From 20CM-2-55-15 sp963738025 (GTDB lineage: Bacteria; Acidobacteriota; Terriglobia; 20CM-2-55-15), in NCBI GenBank assembly GCA_963738025.1, contig CAVTWA010000005.1:186001-250000 (forward strand): a DNA stretch of 64,000 nt, read 5' to 3'. The position numbers and the translations under genes are program-made. Position 1 is the stretch's first letter, and each line of letters begins with the position of its first letter. Under the pieces are notes generated by a model. It saw only the letters and a list, made by a program, of their open reading frames with translations, was not told the DNA's origin and made no database searches. Shown here piece after piece: positions 34,702 through 45,500 of the stretch.

Positions 34702-37509
34702 ATGTCACTTTCTGAGGGCGACAAGCTTGGGCCTTACGAAATCGTCGGCCTTATCGGGACCGGCGGCATGGGCGAGGTATATAGGGCGCGGGACACACGG
34801 CTCAATCGGGATGTCGCGATAAAAGTGCTGCCTCACGCTTTTGCGACTGCGGCTGCGCGGGAACGCTTTCAGCGCGAGGCTCGCGCCGCTTCGGCGCTCA
34901 ATCATCCCAATATCTGCGTAGTCCACGATGTGGGTGAGGCGGCAGGCCATCCCTTTCTGGTGATGGAGTTGCTCGACGGCGAAACGCTGCGCGAGCAAAT
35001 CGCCGGGAAGTCTCTCGATCTCCCGGCGGCCGTGACGTTGAGCATTGAGGTCGCCGACGCGTTGGACGCCGCCCATACCAAGGGGATCATCCATCGCGAT
35101 ATCAAGCCAGCCAACATTTTTGTAACCAAACGCGGTCACGCCAAGGTGCTCGACTTTGGCTTAGCAAAGCAGGATCAGCACTCGGATACCAACGCTGTGA
35201 CCGTGGACATGCTCACCGAGCCGGGCACGGCCATGGGCACCGTCGCCTATATGTCGCCCGAACAGGCGCGCGGCCAACTCGTAGATGCGCGTAGCGACCT
35301 GTGGTCTTTGGGCGTCGTTCTGTACGAAATGGTGACCGGATCGCGGCCCTTCGACGGCCCGACCTCCCCGATCATTTTCGATGCCCTCCTGAACAAGAAG
35401 CCCCAGCCGGTTCGCGAGCGAAATCCAAAGGTGCCTGCCGAGCTGGACCGGATCGTCGGCGGGCTTCTGGAAAAGGATCGCGCATTGCGGTACCCATCCG
35501 CCGCGGAACTGCGTGACGATCTAAAGCGATTGCAAAGCGGATTGAGCCCGGCCACACGAGACGGAAGCCGCAGCCCTCGGCTGAAATACGGAATCATTGC
35601 CGCCGTGATGTTGATTCTGGCGACCGGCGGGTTCTTCTTGTGGCAACAGCGCAGCCAGGCGAGGCAACTCACCGACAAGGACTCGATCGTCCTCGCCGAT
35701 TTCAAGAACACGACGGGTGACCCGGTTTTTGACGAGACGCTGCGCCAGGGGCTGGCGGCGCAGTTGGAGCAATCCCCATTCCTGAGCCTGATTTCCGACG
35801 AGCGTATCCGCCAGATGTTGGCGCTGATGAAGCAATCGCCCGATGCAAAACTCACGCCCGAAATCGCTAAGGAGGTTTGCGCACGGAGCGGCAGTGCAGC
35901 CGTGCTGGAGGGTTCTCTTGCAGCCGTCGGCAGTCAGTATGTATTGGGTTTCCGCGCGAAGAACTGCCGGAACGGGGACATTCTCGATGAAGAACAGGTC
36001 CAGGTGCCCAAGAAGGAAGAGGTCCTGAACGCGCTCAGCCAGATCGCCGGCAGATTCCGAACGCGCGTCGGCGAGTCACTGGCGATGGTGAAGGAACATG
36101 AAATCCCCCTGATCGAGGCGACGACGGCTTCGCTCGAAGCGCTGCAAGCGTACAGCGCGGCTCAGGCGGTGAATGTTTCGAAGGGGAGCGGGCCGGCGAT
36201 TCCGCTGTTTAAGCGCGCCGCCGAGTTGGATCCCGGTTTCGCACTGGCCTCCGCCCATTTAGGTTCTGCGTACGGCGTCATCGGCGAATCGGTCCTGGCC
36301 GCGGACAGCCTCAAGAAGGCCTACGCGATGCGGAATCACGCCAGCGATCCGGAGAAGTTTTTCATCACCCTCAATTATGAGCGGGACGTGACCGGCAATC
36401 TCGAGAACGCGGCTCAGATTGGCGAGTTGTGGGCACAAACCTATCCACGCGATGTGCGAGCCTACTCGCAGTGGTCAGTTGTCTCGCGGATGGAGGGACG
36501 TCATGACAAGTCGCTGGATGAAGCATCTAAGGCTATCGCCATCGATCCGGACTTTGCCTTCGGCTACATCAGTCAGGCGAGGTCCTACCTTATTCTGGAT
36601 CGCCTGGAAGAGGCCGAGAAAACGTTTCTTGCGGCGTCCGCCCACAAACTCGAGCCGGCGAACCTCTTTCTCCTGCGCTACTACGTCGCGTTCTTGAGAG
36701 GAGACGCGGCCGCCATGGAACGCCAGGTTACGCGGGCCCGGGATCGGCCCGACAGCGAAGACTGGATGACGCACGCGCAGGCTCTTGTTGCAGCCTACTC
36801 GGGGCGCTTGCAACTCGCACGAAGCCTGTCGCGGCACGCCATTGATTTGGCCCAGCAGTCCGGCAAGCATGAGAGAGCCGCTACATTCGAGGGCGCAACC
36901 GCACTTTACGAAAGCGTCCTCGGGAATGCGGCGGACGCCATCGCGCTAGGAAAGGCTGCTCTGAAGTTATCCCAAGGCCGCGACGTAGAATATGCGGTCG
37001 CATTTGTACAGGCGAAACTTGGAAATACTGAGCAGTCGCAGAAACTGGCAAGCGATCTGAATCGCCGGTTTCCCGAAGACACGTCGGTTCAATTCCAATA
37101 CCTGCCGGTGCTTCGCGCGCTCGCCGATCTCAAGGAGGGTTCCCCCGCCAACGCAATACAGGAACTCCAATCTGCCGAGCGTTATGGACTCGCTATGAAC
37201 GGACTAAGCCTCAATGCATTCTACGGTGCAATGTATCCGGCGTACGTGCGCGGCGAGGCATTTCTCGTTGAGCACAAGGGCGGGGAGGCCGCGGCCGAGT
37301 TCCAGAAATTAATTGATCATCGTGGGATCGTATTGGCCGATCCGGCCGCCGCGTTGGCACGACTTGAAATCGGCAGAGCTTGGGTGTTGGCGGGAGAGAA
37401 GGCAAAAGCGAAGACTGCATACCAGGATTTCCTCGCCCTCTGGAAGGATGCCGACCCTGGCGTCCCGATCCTGATCGAAGCGAAGAAAGAGTACGCTGCG
37501 CTACATTAG
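34702..37509 (+). CDS. Ser/Thr protein kinase with C-terminal TPR domain
   Basis: A 935-residue PknB-type kinase: Gly loop LIGTGGMGEVYRARD (17-31), Lys in VAIKVL (41), IHRDIKPANI (130-139), DFGLA (151) and GTVAYMSPEQARGQL. A transmembrane helix (about 295-312, YGIIAAVMLILATGGFFLW) separates the kinase from the external part. That part starts with a segment DSIVLADFKNTTGDPVFDET typical of TolB-N-like domains in acidobacterial kinases, followed by TPR-like helices to the C-terminus (AIPLFKRAAELDPGFALASA, LARLEIGRAWVLAGEKAKAK). The ligand is unknown. It is transcribed alone. Confidence 0.9.
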   Translation: MSLSEGDKLGPYEIVGLIGTGGMGEVYRARDTRLNRDVAIKVLPHAFATAAARERFQREARAASALNHPNICVVHDVGEAAGHPFLVMELLDGETLREQIAGKSLDLPAAVTLSIEVADALDAAHTKGIIHRDIKPANIFVTKRGHAKVLDFGLAKQDQHSDTNAVTVDMLTEPGTAMGTVAYMSPEQARGQLVDARSDLWSLGVVLYEMVTGSRPFDGPTSPIIFDALLNKKPQPVRERNPKVPAELDRIVGGLLEKDRALRYPSAAELRDDLKRLQSGLSPATRDGSRSPRLKYGIIAAVMLILATGGFFLWQQRSQARQLTDKDSIVLADFKNTTGDPVFDETLRQGLAAQLEQSPFLSLISDERIRQMLALMKQSPDAKLTPEIAKEVCARSGSAAVLEGSLAAVGSQYVLGFRAKNCRNGDILDEEQVQVPKKEEVLNALSQIAGRFRTRVGESLAMVKEHEIPLIEATTASLEALQAYSAAQAVNVSKGSGPAIPLFKRAAELDPGFALASAHLGSAYGVIGESVLAADSLKKAYAMRNHASDPEKFFITLNYERDVTGNLENAAQIGELWAQTYPRDVRAYSQWSVVSRMEGRHDKSLDEASKAIAIDPDFAFGYISQARSYLILDRLEEAEKTFLAASAHKLEPANLFLLRYYVAFLRGDAAAMERQVTRARDRPDSEDWMTHAQALVAAYSGRLQLARSLSRHAIDLAQQSGKHERAATFEGATALYESVLGNAADAIALGKAALKLSQGRDVEYAVAFVQAKLGNTEQSQKLASDLNRRFPEDTSVQFQYLPVLRALADLKEGSPANAIQELQSAERYGLAMNGLSLNAFYGAMYPAYVRGEAFLVEHKGGEAAAEFQKLIDHRGIVLADPAAALARLEIGRAWVLAGEKAKAKTAYQDFLALWKDADPGVPILIEAKKEYAALH

Positions 37510-37615
37510 CTCTAACCACCGGCGGACCTCTATTCCGTTCCAGGCGGATTCTTATCCGTAACTTCTCCTCGTTTAGCGGGAAGTTCTCCAATCGGCCGAA
37601 GTTGGCAATGGTTCT

Positions 37616-38023
37616 CTAGTCGGTTGCTCGTACAAGTGCCAATGGTCTGTAAAACTGTCGCAGCGCCCTCTGCTGCCTTGCGATCGTGGACCTCGCCTCG
37701 GTGGGGAGGTCCGATTTGAGAGCCTGATCGTAGGAATCGAGCACCTGTCGAAGAGCATCCGTTCCGGTTTCGGCGGAAAGGCGTTCGAACGGAAACGAGC
37801 TGAAGTCTTCGATGACGTGCATGAGGGTTTTCCTGCCCATTTGCCGAATCTCGTTCCTCAACTCGACTGTGAACTGATCCAGCTTTTGCTCGACGCTTTC
37901 CGTGAGTTGCCGAAGTGCGGGTTCGGCGTGGGTTACAGGCGCGTCATGAAAGATCTGGCGGCATTGCGTACAGGCATCGATCAGCCGGACCAGACTGTAA
38001 ACGGATTCCGAGTTCTTCAACAC
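37616..38023 (-). CDS. hypothetical helical protein downstream of efflux operon
   Basis: A 135-residue protein, mostly helical (LRQLTESVEQKLDQFTVELR, LRQVLDSYDQALKSDL), without signal peptide. It starts 9 bases after the stop of the outer-membrane efflux gene, so it is probably the last gene of the RND operon. I do not recognise the family. Confidence 0.6.
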   Translation of the reverse strand: MLKNSESVYSLVRLIDACTQCRQIFHDAPVTHAEPALRQLTESVEQKLDQFTVELRNEIRQMGRKTLMHVIEDFSSFPFERLSAETGTDALRQVLDSYDQALKSDLPTEARSTIARQQRALRQFYRPLALVRATD

Positions 38024-38032
38024 GCGTACCTT

Positions 38033-39475
38033 CTAATTCGAAGATGTCGACAAATCTTTCGCGGGAGGCAGTTTCGACGCATCCCAGCCTCCGCCTAATG
38101 CTTCGATCAGCGAAACACTGGCGGTCAACCGGCGCGTGAGCAATTGCGTGGCAACATCCTGGGCGTTCAACAGCGCCGCCTGCTCGGTGATGACGGTCAA
38201 ATACGTCGTCGTACCGGCTCTATACTGCGCGGTGGACACGGTGAGGGCGCGGTTTGTAGCGCCGATCGTCTCCTCTACCTTGGCCGCTTCCTGTTCGAGA
38301 ATCCGCAGTGCAGCGAGATTATCTTCGACCTGTTGAAACGCTCCGAGAACGGTCTGGCGATAGCTGGCGACGGTGGCGTCGTAGCCGGCCTGCTCTTCGG
38401 CAACAATGGCTTTTCTGCGGCCTGCATCGAACAATGTGTATGCCAGAGACGGACCGACGGACCAGATGCGGCTCGGCCAGCTGAACCAACTGGTCAGACT
38501 CAGGCTTTCAAAGCCAGCCGCGGCGCTCAACGTAAGAGTCGGGTAAAAGGCCGCCATGGCGATGCCTATTTGTTCATTCGCTGCAGCGACGCGCCGTTCC
38601 GACGCCGCAATATCCGGCCGCCGTTCGAGCAATTCTGAAGGAACCCCGATCGGTACAGTCGGCGGCAGCTCTGTAGATAACGAGGAAGCAATCGTGACCT
38701 CAGCGGGCGGTTTTCCGGTCAGGATCGCGATGGCATGTTCGAATTGAGCTCGTTGCACACCGAGTTCGATCAATGCCGATTGTGCTCCGTCGAGCTGCGA
38801 CTCTGCCTGTGCGACGTCCAGGTCCGATGCCACACCGCCGGCAAAGCGGTTTCTCGTCAGCGTCAGATACTCCGTGTAGGACGCAACCGTTCGCTGGAGC
38901 AAATCCATCTCGCGGTCGATTCCGTGGAGCAGAAAGTAGTCCTGAGCCAGTTCGGACTGGAAGAGCAGACGGGCATTCTCCAGGTCGCCGAATGTTGCCT
39001 GTGCTGTCGCGGCTGCTGCTGTAATATTGCGATGGATGTTACCCCACAGATCCGGTTCCCACGCGGCGGCTGCTGCCGCAATGAACGTGGAGCCAAGCCG
39101 CCCGGCGCCGGAACTTGACAGCGCCCCGCCTTGCGCCTCAACCGCGGATGGGTTCAGCGCCGCGGTGGGATAGAGTCCTGAACGCGCGACACGAACGGCA
39201 GCCTTCGCCTGGCGGAACTGGGCTTCGGCCAGAAGCACATTCTGATTTGAAATGCTGACCTGCTCTTCCAGAGCATTCAGCGTGGTATCTCCATAAATCT
39301 CCCACCATTTGCCTTTCTGCAATGCGTCGCTGGGCTGCGCCTGTTTGAAGCCTTCCGGTGGTTGCTCTTTGAATGCAGTCGCTACGGGAGCCGCGGGCCG
39401 CCTGTAATATGGCCCTACAGTGCAGGCGGCGCACAGCAACGGAACGAGCGCGACTAAAAGAGTAGAGCGTTTCAC
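38033..39475 (-). CDS. NodT/OprM-type outer-membrane lipoprotein of RND efflux system
   Basis: GTG at 39475 (VKRSTLLVALVPLLCAAC) is chosen because AGGAGG lies 9 bases upstream and it follows the RND stop by 4 bases; the frame open to 39544 would put arginine-rich sequence before the signal. The 480-residue protein has a lipobox-like LCAAC, then TVGPYYRRPAAPVA and the OEP coiled-coil repeats (LLAEAQFRQAKAAVRVARSG, NRFAGGVASDLDVAQAESQL, AQYRAGTTTYLTVITEQAAL). It forms the outer channel for the RND pumps encoded upstream. Confidence 0.92.
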   Translation of the reverse strand: MKRSTLLVALVPLLCAACTVGPYYRRPAAPVATAFKEQPPEGFKQAQPSDALQKGKWWEIYGDTTLNALEEQVSISNQNVLLAEAQFRQAKAAVRVARSGLYPTAALNPSAVEAQGGALSSSGAGRLGSTFIAAAAAAWEPDLWGNIHRNITAAAATAQATFGDLENARLLFQSELAQDYFLLHGIDREMDLLQRTVASYTEYLTLTRNRFAGGVASDLDVAQAESQLDGAQSALIELGVQRAQFEHAIAILTGKPPAEVTIASSLSTELPPTVPIGVPSELLERRPDIAASERRVAAANEQIGIAMAAFYPTLTLSAAAGFESLSLTSWFSWPSRIWSVGPSLAYTLFDAGRRKAIVAEEQAGYDATVASYRQTVLGAFQQVEDNLAALRILEQEAAKVEETIGATNRALTVSTAQYRAGTTTYLTVITEQAALLNAQDVATQLLTRRLTASVSLIEALGGGWDASKLPPAKDLSTSSN

Positions 39476-39479
39476 TTTA

Positions 39480-42400
39480 TCAAGCCTCCTGCTCGCGGGA
39501 CCACGGACGTGACGCCGCAGGATGCGCGTTTTCCCACCACACACGGAGACGGTCGAAGTACAGGTAGACCACGGGAGTTGTAAACAGTGTCAGCATCTGG
39601 CTCACAATCAATCCTCCGATGATCGTGATTCCCAGCGGCCGCCGGAGTTCGGAACCCGTGCCAGTACCGAGGGCCAACGGCAGAGCTCCGAGCAGCGCCG
39701 CCATTGTCGTCATCAAGATCGGACGGAACCGCAAAATGCAGGCTTCGAAAATCGCATCCCGTGAATTCATCCCCTCATTCCGTTCTGCGGCAATCGCGAA
39801 ATCGATCATCATGATGGCGTTCTTTTTGACGAGTCCGATCAGGAGGATGATTCCGATCATCGCAATCACGCTCAAGTCTGTCTTCGTGAGCATCAATGCC
39901 AGCAGCGCGCCCCCGCCAGCAGAAGGCAGTGTCGAGAGGATCGTGATCGGATGGATGTAGCTCTCATAAAGAACTCCCAGCACCAGAAAAACCGTCAGCA
40001 GCGCGGCGACAATCAGGATCGGCTCGCTGCTCAGCGATGACTGGTAGGCCTGCGCGGTCCCGGTGAATGAAGTCTGAACCGTGCGTGGCAGACCGACCTT
40101 CGCAGCCGCGGCCTCAACCGCAGCCACGGCGTCACCCAGCGCAACACCCTGCTGGAGGTTAAACGACAGTGTTACGGCCGGAAAGAGCCCCTGGTGAGCG
40201 ATAGACAACGGCGCCGTGGCTGGAGCAAACCGGGCGAGCGCGGCCAGCGGGACTTGCTGCTTATCGGGCGCCGTCACGTAAACCTGCTTCAGTAATTCCG
40301 GATCCTGCGAGAACCGGGGCGCGACCTCCATCACAACGAAATACTGATTCAAAGGTGTATACATCGTCGAAACGGGACGCTGGCCGAAAGCGTCATAGAG
40401 CGTGTTGTCGATGAGCTGCGACGAAATGCCGAAGCGCGCCGCCGTCTTCCTATCGTAGGTCACCATGCGCTGCAGGCCGCGATCCTGCTGGTCGCTGCTC
40501 ACGTCAGCGATGATCGGTATGTGGCGTAACTCCTCCAGTATCTTCGGCGCAACCGCGTCCAGGTCCGTCAGGTTGTCGCCGCGCATCGTGAACTGATACT
40601 GCGCATTGCTCTGCCTGCCGCCAATCCGGAGATCCTGGAATGCCTGTAAGTAGAGCGTCGCCCCAGGGATTGCTGCCAGCTTCGGGCGCAGCCGGCGAAT
40701 CACGTCGTCGGCGCTTACTTTGCGATCCTCGAGCGGCTTCAACAGAATGAACATTCTTGCGGTGTTGACGGTTGTGCCATTTCCACCACCGCTGAAGGCT
40801 TGCACTGTATCGACGGCGGGGTCCGCGGACACGACGTTCACCATCCTCTTCAGGATCCGGTCCATCGCCTGAAACGACGTATCCTGATCGCCGACTGCAT
40901 TGCCGTTGAGCCGTCCTGTGTCCTGCTGCGGGAAAAAGCCCTTCGGCACTCGAATATAGAGGACGACGTTCAGCGTGATCGTTGCGAAGAGCACCATCAG
41001 TGTCACAAAAGAGTGGCGCAGCACCACTCGAAGCGCACGGCCGTAAGCGTTGACGATCCAGGTAAAGACCCGTTCGCTCGCGCGATAAAGCCGGCCGTGC
41101 GTCACATGCCCTTTGAGAAGGTACGCGCACATCATCGGCGTTGTGGTCAGAGATACAATCATTGAGACGGCGATGGCGATGGACAGTGTGATCGAGAATT
41201 CTCGAAGCAGCCGCCCCACAATACCGCCCATCAGAAGCAGCGGGATAAATACCGCGACCAGCGAAATGCTGATGGTGAGGACCGTGAATCCGATCTCCCG
41301 GGCTCCCTTCAACGCGGCATCGAATGGGCGCATGCCTTCTTCGACATAGCGGGAAACATTTTCGATAACGACGATGGCGTCGTCGACCACAAACCCCGTC
41401 GCTATGGTCATCGCCATAAGTGAAAGGTTATCGATGCTGAAATGCAGCATGTACATCGCGCCAAACGTACCAACCAGTGAGATGGGAACGGCGACTGAAG
41501 GAATGATGGTGGCCCGCCAGTCGCGAAGGAAGACAAACACCACCAGAATCACCAGAAGCACCGAAAGGATCAAGGTGCGCTCAACGTCCGCGACCGACGA
41601 GCGGATCGTGACCGTCTGATCCATCGCAATTCGCATGGCGATCGTTTGCGGAATCGCGGCCTGGATCTCGGGTAACGCCGCACGAATCCGGTCGGCTGTC
41701 TCGATAATGTTGGCGCCGGGCTGGCGATAAATGATGACCAGAACCGATGGCTTGCCGTTGGCATAACCGGTGTTGCGCAGATCTTGAACGGAATCCACGA
41801 CGTCGCCGACATCGCCGAGCCGCACTGCCGTGCCATTGTTATAGGCAATCAAAAGCGGTTTGTAGTCGACGGCCTTGAATATCTGATCATTGGCCGCGAC
41901 CTCCCATTGTCTTTGATCGTCGGAGAAATGGCCTTTCGGAACATTCGCATTCGCACTGGCAAGTGCGGTTCTAACCTGCTCCAGACCGATTCCATATTTA
42001 TTGAGGACCGTAGGATTCAATTCCACCCGCACGGCTGGAAGCGAACTTCCACCCACAACGACCTGACCTACACCCTGCATTTGAGAGAGCCGCTGCGCCA
42101 TGATCGTGGACGCGGCATCGTAGATTTGTCCTTTGTCCAACACATCCGACGTGAGGGCGAGCATCAGGATCGGCGAATCCGCTGGATTTACTTTTTTATA
42201 TGTCGGATTGTTCGGAAGATTGCTGGGCAGATAGCCGCGAGCGGCCGCAATTGCCGCCTGGACATCGCGGGCGGCGGCGTCGATATTGCGATCCAGGTCG
42301 AACTGCAGTGTAATACTTGTCGCTCCCAGGGAACTCGTCGAAGTCATCTCCGTCACGGCCGCGATGCGTCCAAACTGGCGCTCGAGCGGCGTGGCGATCG

Positions 42401-42584
42401 AGGACGCCATCGTCTCGGGACTTGCCCCGGGCAGACCCGCACTCACGGAGATCGTCGGAAACTCGACCTGAGGCAGAGGCGATACCGGCAAAAGTCCGAA
42501 CGCGACCGCACCGGCGAGAGCAACCGCGGTGGACAAGAGGGTCGTGGCGACCGGCCTGCGGACAAATGGCTCCGAAAGATTCAT
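39480..42584 (-). CDS. RND multidrug efflux permease, MdtC-like
   Basis: A complete 1034-residue HAE1-type RND pump with twelve membrane helices. The proton-relay Asp pair is in GFVVDDAIVVIENVSRY (helix 4) and the Lys in IGLVKKNAIMMIDFA (helix 10). It starts MNLSEPFVRRPVATTLLSTA and is followed by the outer-membrane lipoprotein. The gene upstream is a second pump, as in MdtBC, which work as a heterotrimer. Substrates are unknown. Confidence 0.93.
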   Translation of the reverse strand: MNLSEPFVRRPVATTLLSTAVALAGAVAFGLLPVSPLPQVEFPTISVSAGLPGASPETMASSIATPLERQFGRIAAVTEMTSTSSLGATSITLQFDLDRNIDAAARDVQAAIAAARGYLPSNLPNNPTYKKVNPADSPILMLALTSDVLDKGQIYDAASTIMAQRLSQMQGVGQVVVGGSSLPAVRVELNPTVLNKYGIGLEQVRTALASANANVPKGHFSDDQRQWEVAANDQIFKAVDYKPLLIAYNNGTAVRLGDVGDVVDSVQDLRNTGYANGKPSVLVIIYRQPGANIIETADRIRAALPEIQAAIPQTIAMRIAMDQTVTIRSSVADVERTLILSVLLVILVVFVFLRDWRATIIPSVAVPISLVGTFGAMYMLHFSIDNLSLMAMTIATGFVVDDAIVVIENVSRYVEEGMRPFDAALKGAREIGFTVLTISISLVAVFIPLLLMGGIVGRLLREFSITLSIAIAVSMIVSLTTTPMMCAYLLKGHVTHGRLYRASERVFTWIVNAYGRALRVVLRHSFVTLMVLFATITLNVVLYIRVPKGFFPQQDTGRLNGNAVGDQDTSFQAMDRILKRMVNVVSADPAVDTVQAFSGGGNGTTVNTARMFILLKPLEDRKVSADDVIRRLRPKLAAIPGATLYLQAFQDLRIGGRQSNAQYQFTMRGDNLTDLDAVAPKILEELRHIPIIADVSSDQQDRGLQRMVTYDRKTAARFGISSQLIDNTLYDAFGQRPVSTMYTPLNQYFVVMEVAPRFSQDPELLKQVYVTAPDKQQVPLAALARFAPATAPLSIAHQGLFPAVTLSFNLQQGVALGDAVAAVEAAAAKVGLPRTVQTSFTGTAQAYQSSLSSEPILIVAALLTVFLVLGVLYESYIHPITILSTLPSAGGGALLALMLTKTDLSVIAMIGIILLIGLVKKNAIMMIDFAIAAERNEGMNSRDAIFEACILRFRPILMTTMAALLGALPLALGTGTGSELRRPLGITIIGGLIVSQMLTLFTTPVVYLYFDRLRVWWENAHPAASRPWSREQEA

Positions 42585-42591
42585 GATCGTC

Positions 42592-45500
42592 CTACTGCGC
42601 AGGCTCCGGCTGCTCGAATGAGTTCAGCTCCGTCCGGCGTGCAAACCGGCGTCCCAACCGTTCGAACCAGAGATAGATGACCGGAGTGGTATACAGCGTC
42701 AGCGCCTGACTGAAGATCAGGCCACCGATGATGCTGATTCCGAGAGGCCGCCGCAGTTCGGCGCCGGTACCCGTACCAAGGGCCAGCGGGACTCCGCCGA
42801 TCAGCGCAGCGACGGTCGTCATGAGGATGGGGCGGAATCGCAACAAACATGCCTGATAGATTGCCTGCAGCGGCGGCATGCCCTGCTTCCGTTCGGCATC
42901 CAGAGCAAAATCGATCATCATGATTGCGTTCTTCTGCACGATGCCGATCAACAGCACGATTCCGATCAACGCAATCACACTGAAATCGTTGCGGGTGATC
43001 ATCAACGCCAGCAATGCGCCAACTCCGGCTGACGGCAATGTGGACAGGATCGTGATGGGATGAATATAGCTCTCGTACAACACTCCGAGCACGATATAAA
43101 CGGTCAACAACGCTGCAAGGATCAGCACCGGCTCATTCGCCAGCGAAGCCTGGAACGCCTGAGCCGTTCCCTGGAACGCCGTCTGCATGCTGGGCGGCAA
43201 CCCCACCTGGTTCTTTACTTCGTTCACCGCTTTCACGGCATCGCCGAGAGACGCATTCGGCGCCAGATTGAAGGAAAGCGTCACGACTGGAAACTGCCCC
43301 TGATGATTGACGGTGATCGGCGCCGACGTCAGCTCGACATGGGAAAATGCGCTGAGCGGAACCTGTCCGCCTGTCGGGAAGACGGCTGAGGCTGGTGTAG
43401 TGCCGGCGCCGAACACCGCTCCGGAAGCTTGTGAAGGTGCCCGGTTGCTTCCGTTAAAGGACGTCAGGATCGAAGTCGTTGCTGCCGCGGCCGCATTGCC
43501 TGGACCTTTTGACAATGCGGTTGAGGATGAGCCGCCGGACACCAGCCCGTCCGCGGTACCGGAAGCTCCGATTCCCGTCCGAATGAAGAGTTTGCTCAAG
43601 TCATAGGGATTTTGTTGAAACTCGGGTTTAACTTCGAGCACAACGTGGTACTGGTTCAATTGTGTGAACATGGTCGAGACCTGGCGTTGTCCATAGGCGT
43701 CGTACAGCGTCTGGTCGATGGCAGCTGTGGTAATACCGAGCCGTTCCGCCGTATCACGGTCATAGACGATCCGTGCGCGCAGTCCCTGCACCTGCTGGTC
43801 GCTCGCGACGTCCCGCAACTCCGGCCGCTCCTGTAACGCTTTCAACATCCGCGGCAGGTAGGCGTTCAACTCGGCAGCACTCGGATCTTCCAGTGTGTAT
43901 TGGAACTGCGTGCGGCTGACCCGGTCTTCAACGCTCAGATCCTGGACGGGCTGCATGAAGAGGGTGATACCGGAGACTTGCGCCAGCTGCGGCTGGAGCC
44001 GGTGGATGACATCGGCCGCGCCCACTTTGCGCTGTTCGAGAGGCTTGAGGTTGATCTGAATGCGGCCGCTGTTCATCGTCGTGTTTGTGCCGTCAATGCC
44101 GATGAACGATGAGAGACTGTCGACTGCCGGATCTTTCATGATGATCTGTCCGAGCGCCTGCTGCTCCTGCGACATCTGTTTGAACGAAACGGTCTGAGCT
44201 GCTTCCGAAATTCCCTGAATCACACCCGTGTCCTGGATCGGAAAGAAGCCTTTAGGGATCACCATAAACAAGTAAACGGTGAAGCCAAGCGTTGCGGCAG
44301 CCGCAAGCAGCGTCAGGGTTCGATAACGCAGTACAACCTGCAGCGTCCTGCCATAAAAGTTGATGACGCTGTTAAACGCGCGCTCGGAAGCGTGATAGAA
44401 GCGGCTGCGCTGGTCCTCCCGCTTATAACGCAGCAGTTTCGCGCACATCATCGGCGTGAGCGTCAGCGAAACCACGGCCGATACGAGGATGGTAACGGCA
44501 AGCGTGACGGCAAATTCGCGGAACAGGCGCCCCACTATATCGCCCATGAACAGCAGCGGGATGAGGACGGCGATCAAAGAAATGGTCAGAGAAACAATCG
44601 TGAAGCCGATCTGTGCGGAGCCGCGAAGTGCGGCCTGCAGCGGAGTTTCGCCCTCCTCAATATACCTGCTGATGTTTTCGATCATCACGATGGCATCGTC
44701 CACGACAAAGCCGGTCGAGATCGTCAGCGCCATCAGCGTCAGATTATTGAGACTGTAACCCAGCAGGTACATGACGCCGAACGTTCCAATCAACGATAAC
44801 GGCACGGCGATGCTTGGTATGACCGTCGCGGCGAAATTGCGGAGAAAAAGGAAAATGACCATGACGACCAGAGCGACGGTCAGCATCAACTCGAACTGCA
44901 CGTCGGATACGGAGGCGCGAATCGTGGTGGTCCGGTCTGTGAGTATGCTGACCTGCACGGCTTTAGGCAGACTCGTCGTCAATGTCGGAAGCAACTGCTT
45001 CACGCGGTCGACAACGGCGATGATATTCGCGCCGGGCTGGCGTTGAATGTTCAGAATAACTGCTGGAGTGCCGTTCATCCAGGCTGCCTGCCGGACGTTT
45101 TCCGTATCGTCTTTAACCGTCGCCACGTCCGCCAGTCTCACCGGTGCGCCGTTCCGGTACGCAACAATCAGACCCGTGTAGTCTGCGCTTGAAAGCAACT
45201 GGTCGTTGGAACCGATCTGAAAGTCCTGCTGCGCGCCGTCAAAGTTGCCCTTGGCTTGATTCACATTTGCTGAAGCGATGGCGCTCCGGACATCTTCGAG
45301 ATTAATGCCGTAAGATGCCAGCATGGTCGGATTCGCCTGGATGCGGACGGCGGGTTTCTGGCCTCCGCTGATGCTGACAAGGCCTACGCCCGGCAGTTGA
45401 GAAATTTTGGGAGCCAGGCGTGTATCCGCAAGATCCTCGACCGTCGAAAGCGGGATATCCGCCGAGCTGAGCGCCAGCGTCAGGATCGGTGTGTCTGCCG

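Noticed and set aside
41784..42680. Plus-strand ORF of 298 codons, and a 319-codon ORF at 45912-46871
   Set aside because: Both are antisense shadows of RND pump or adaptor genes with no own homology or ribosome site.
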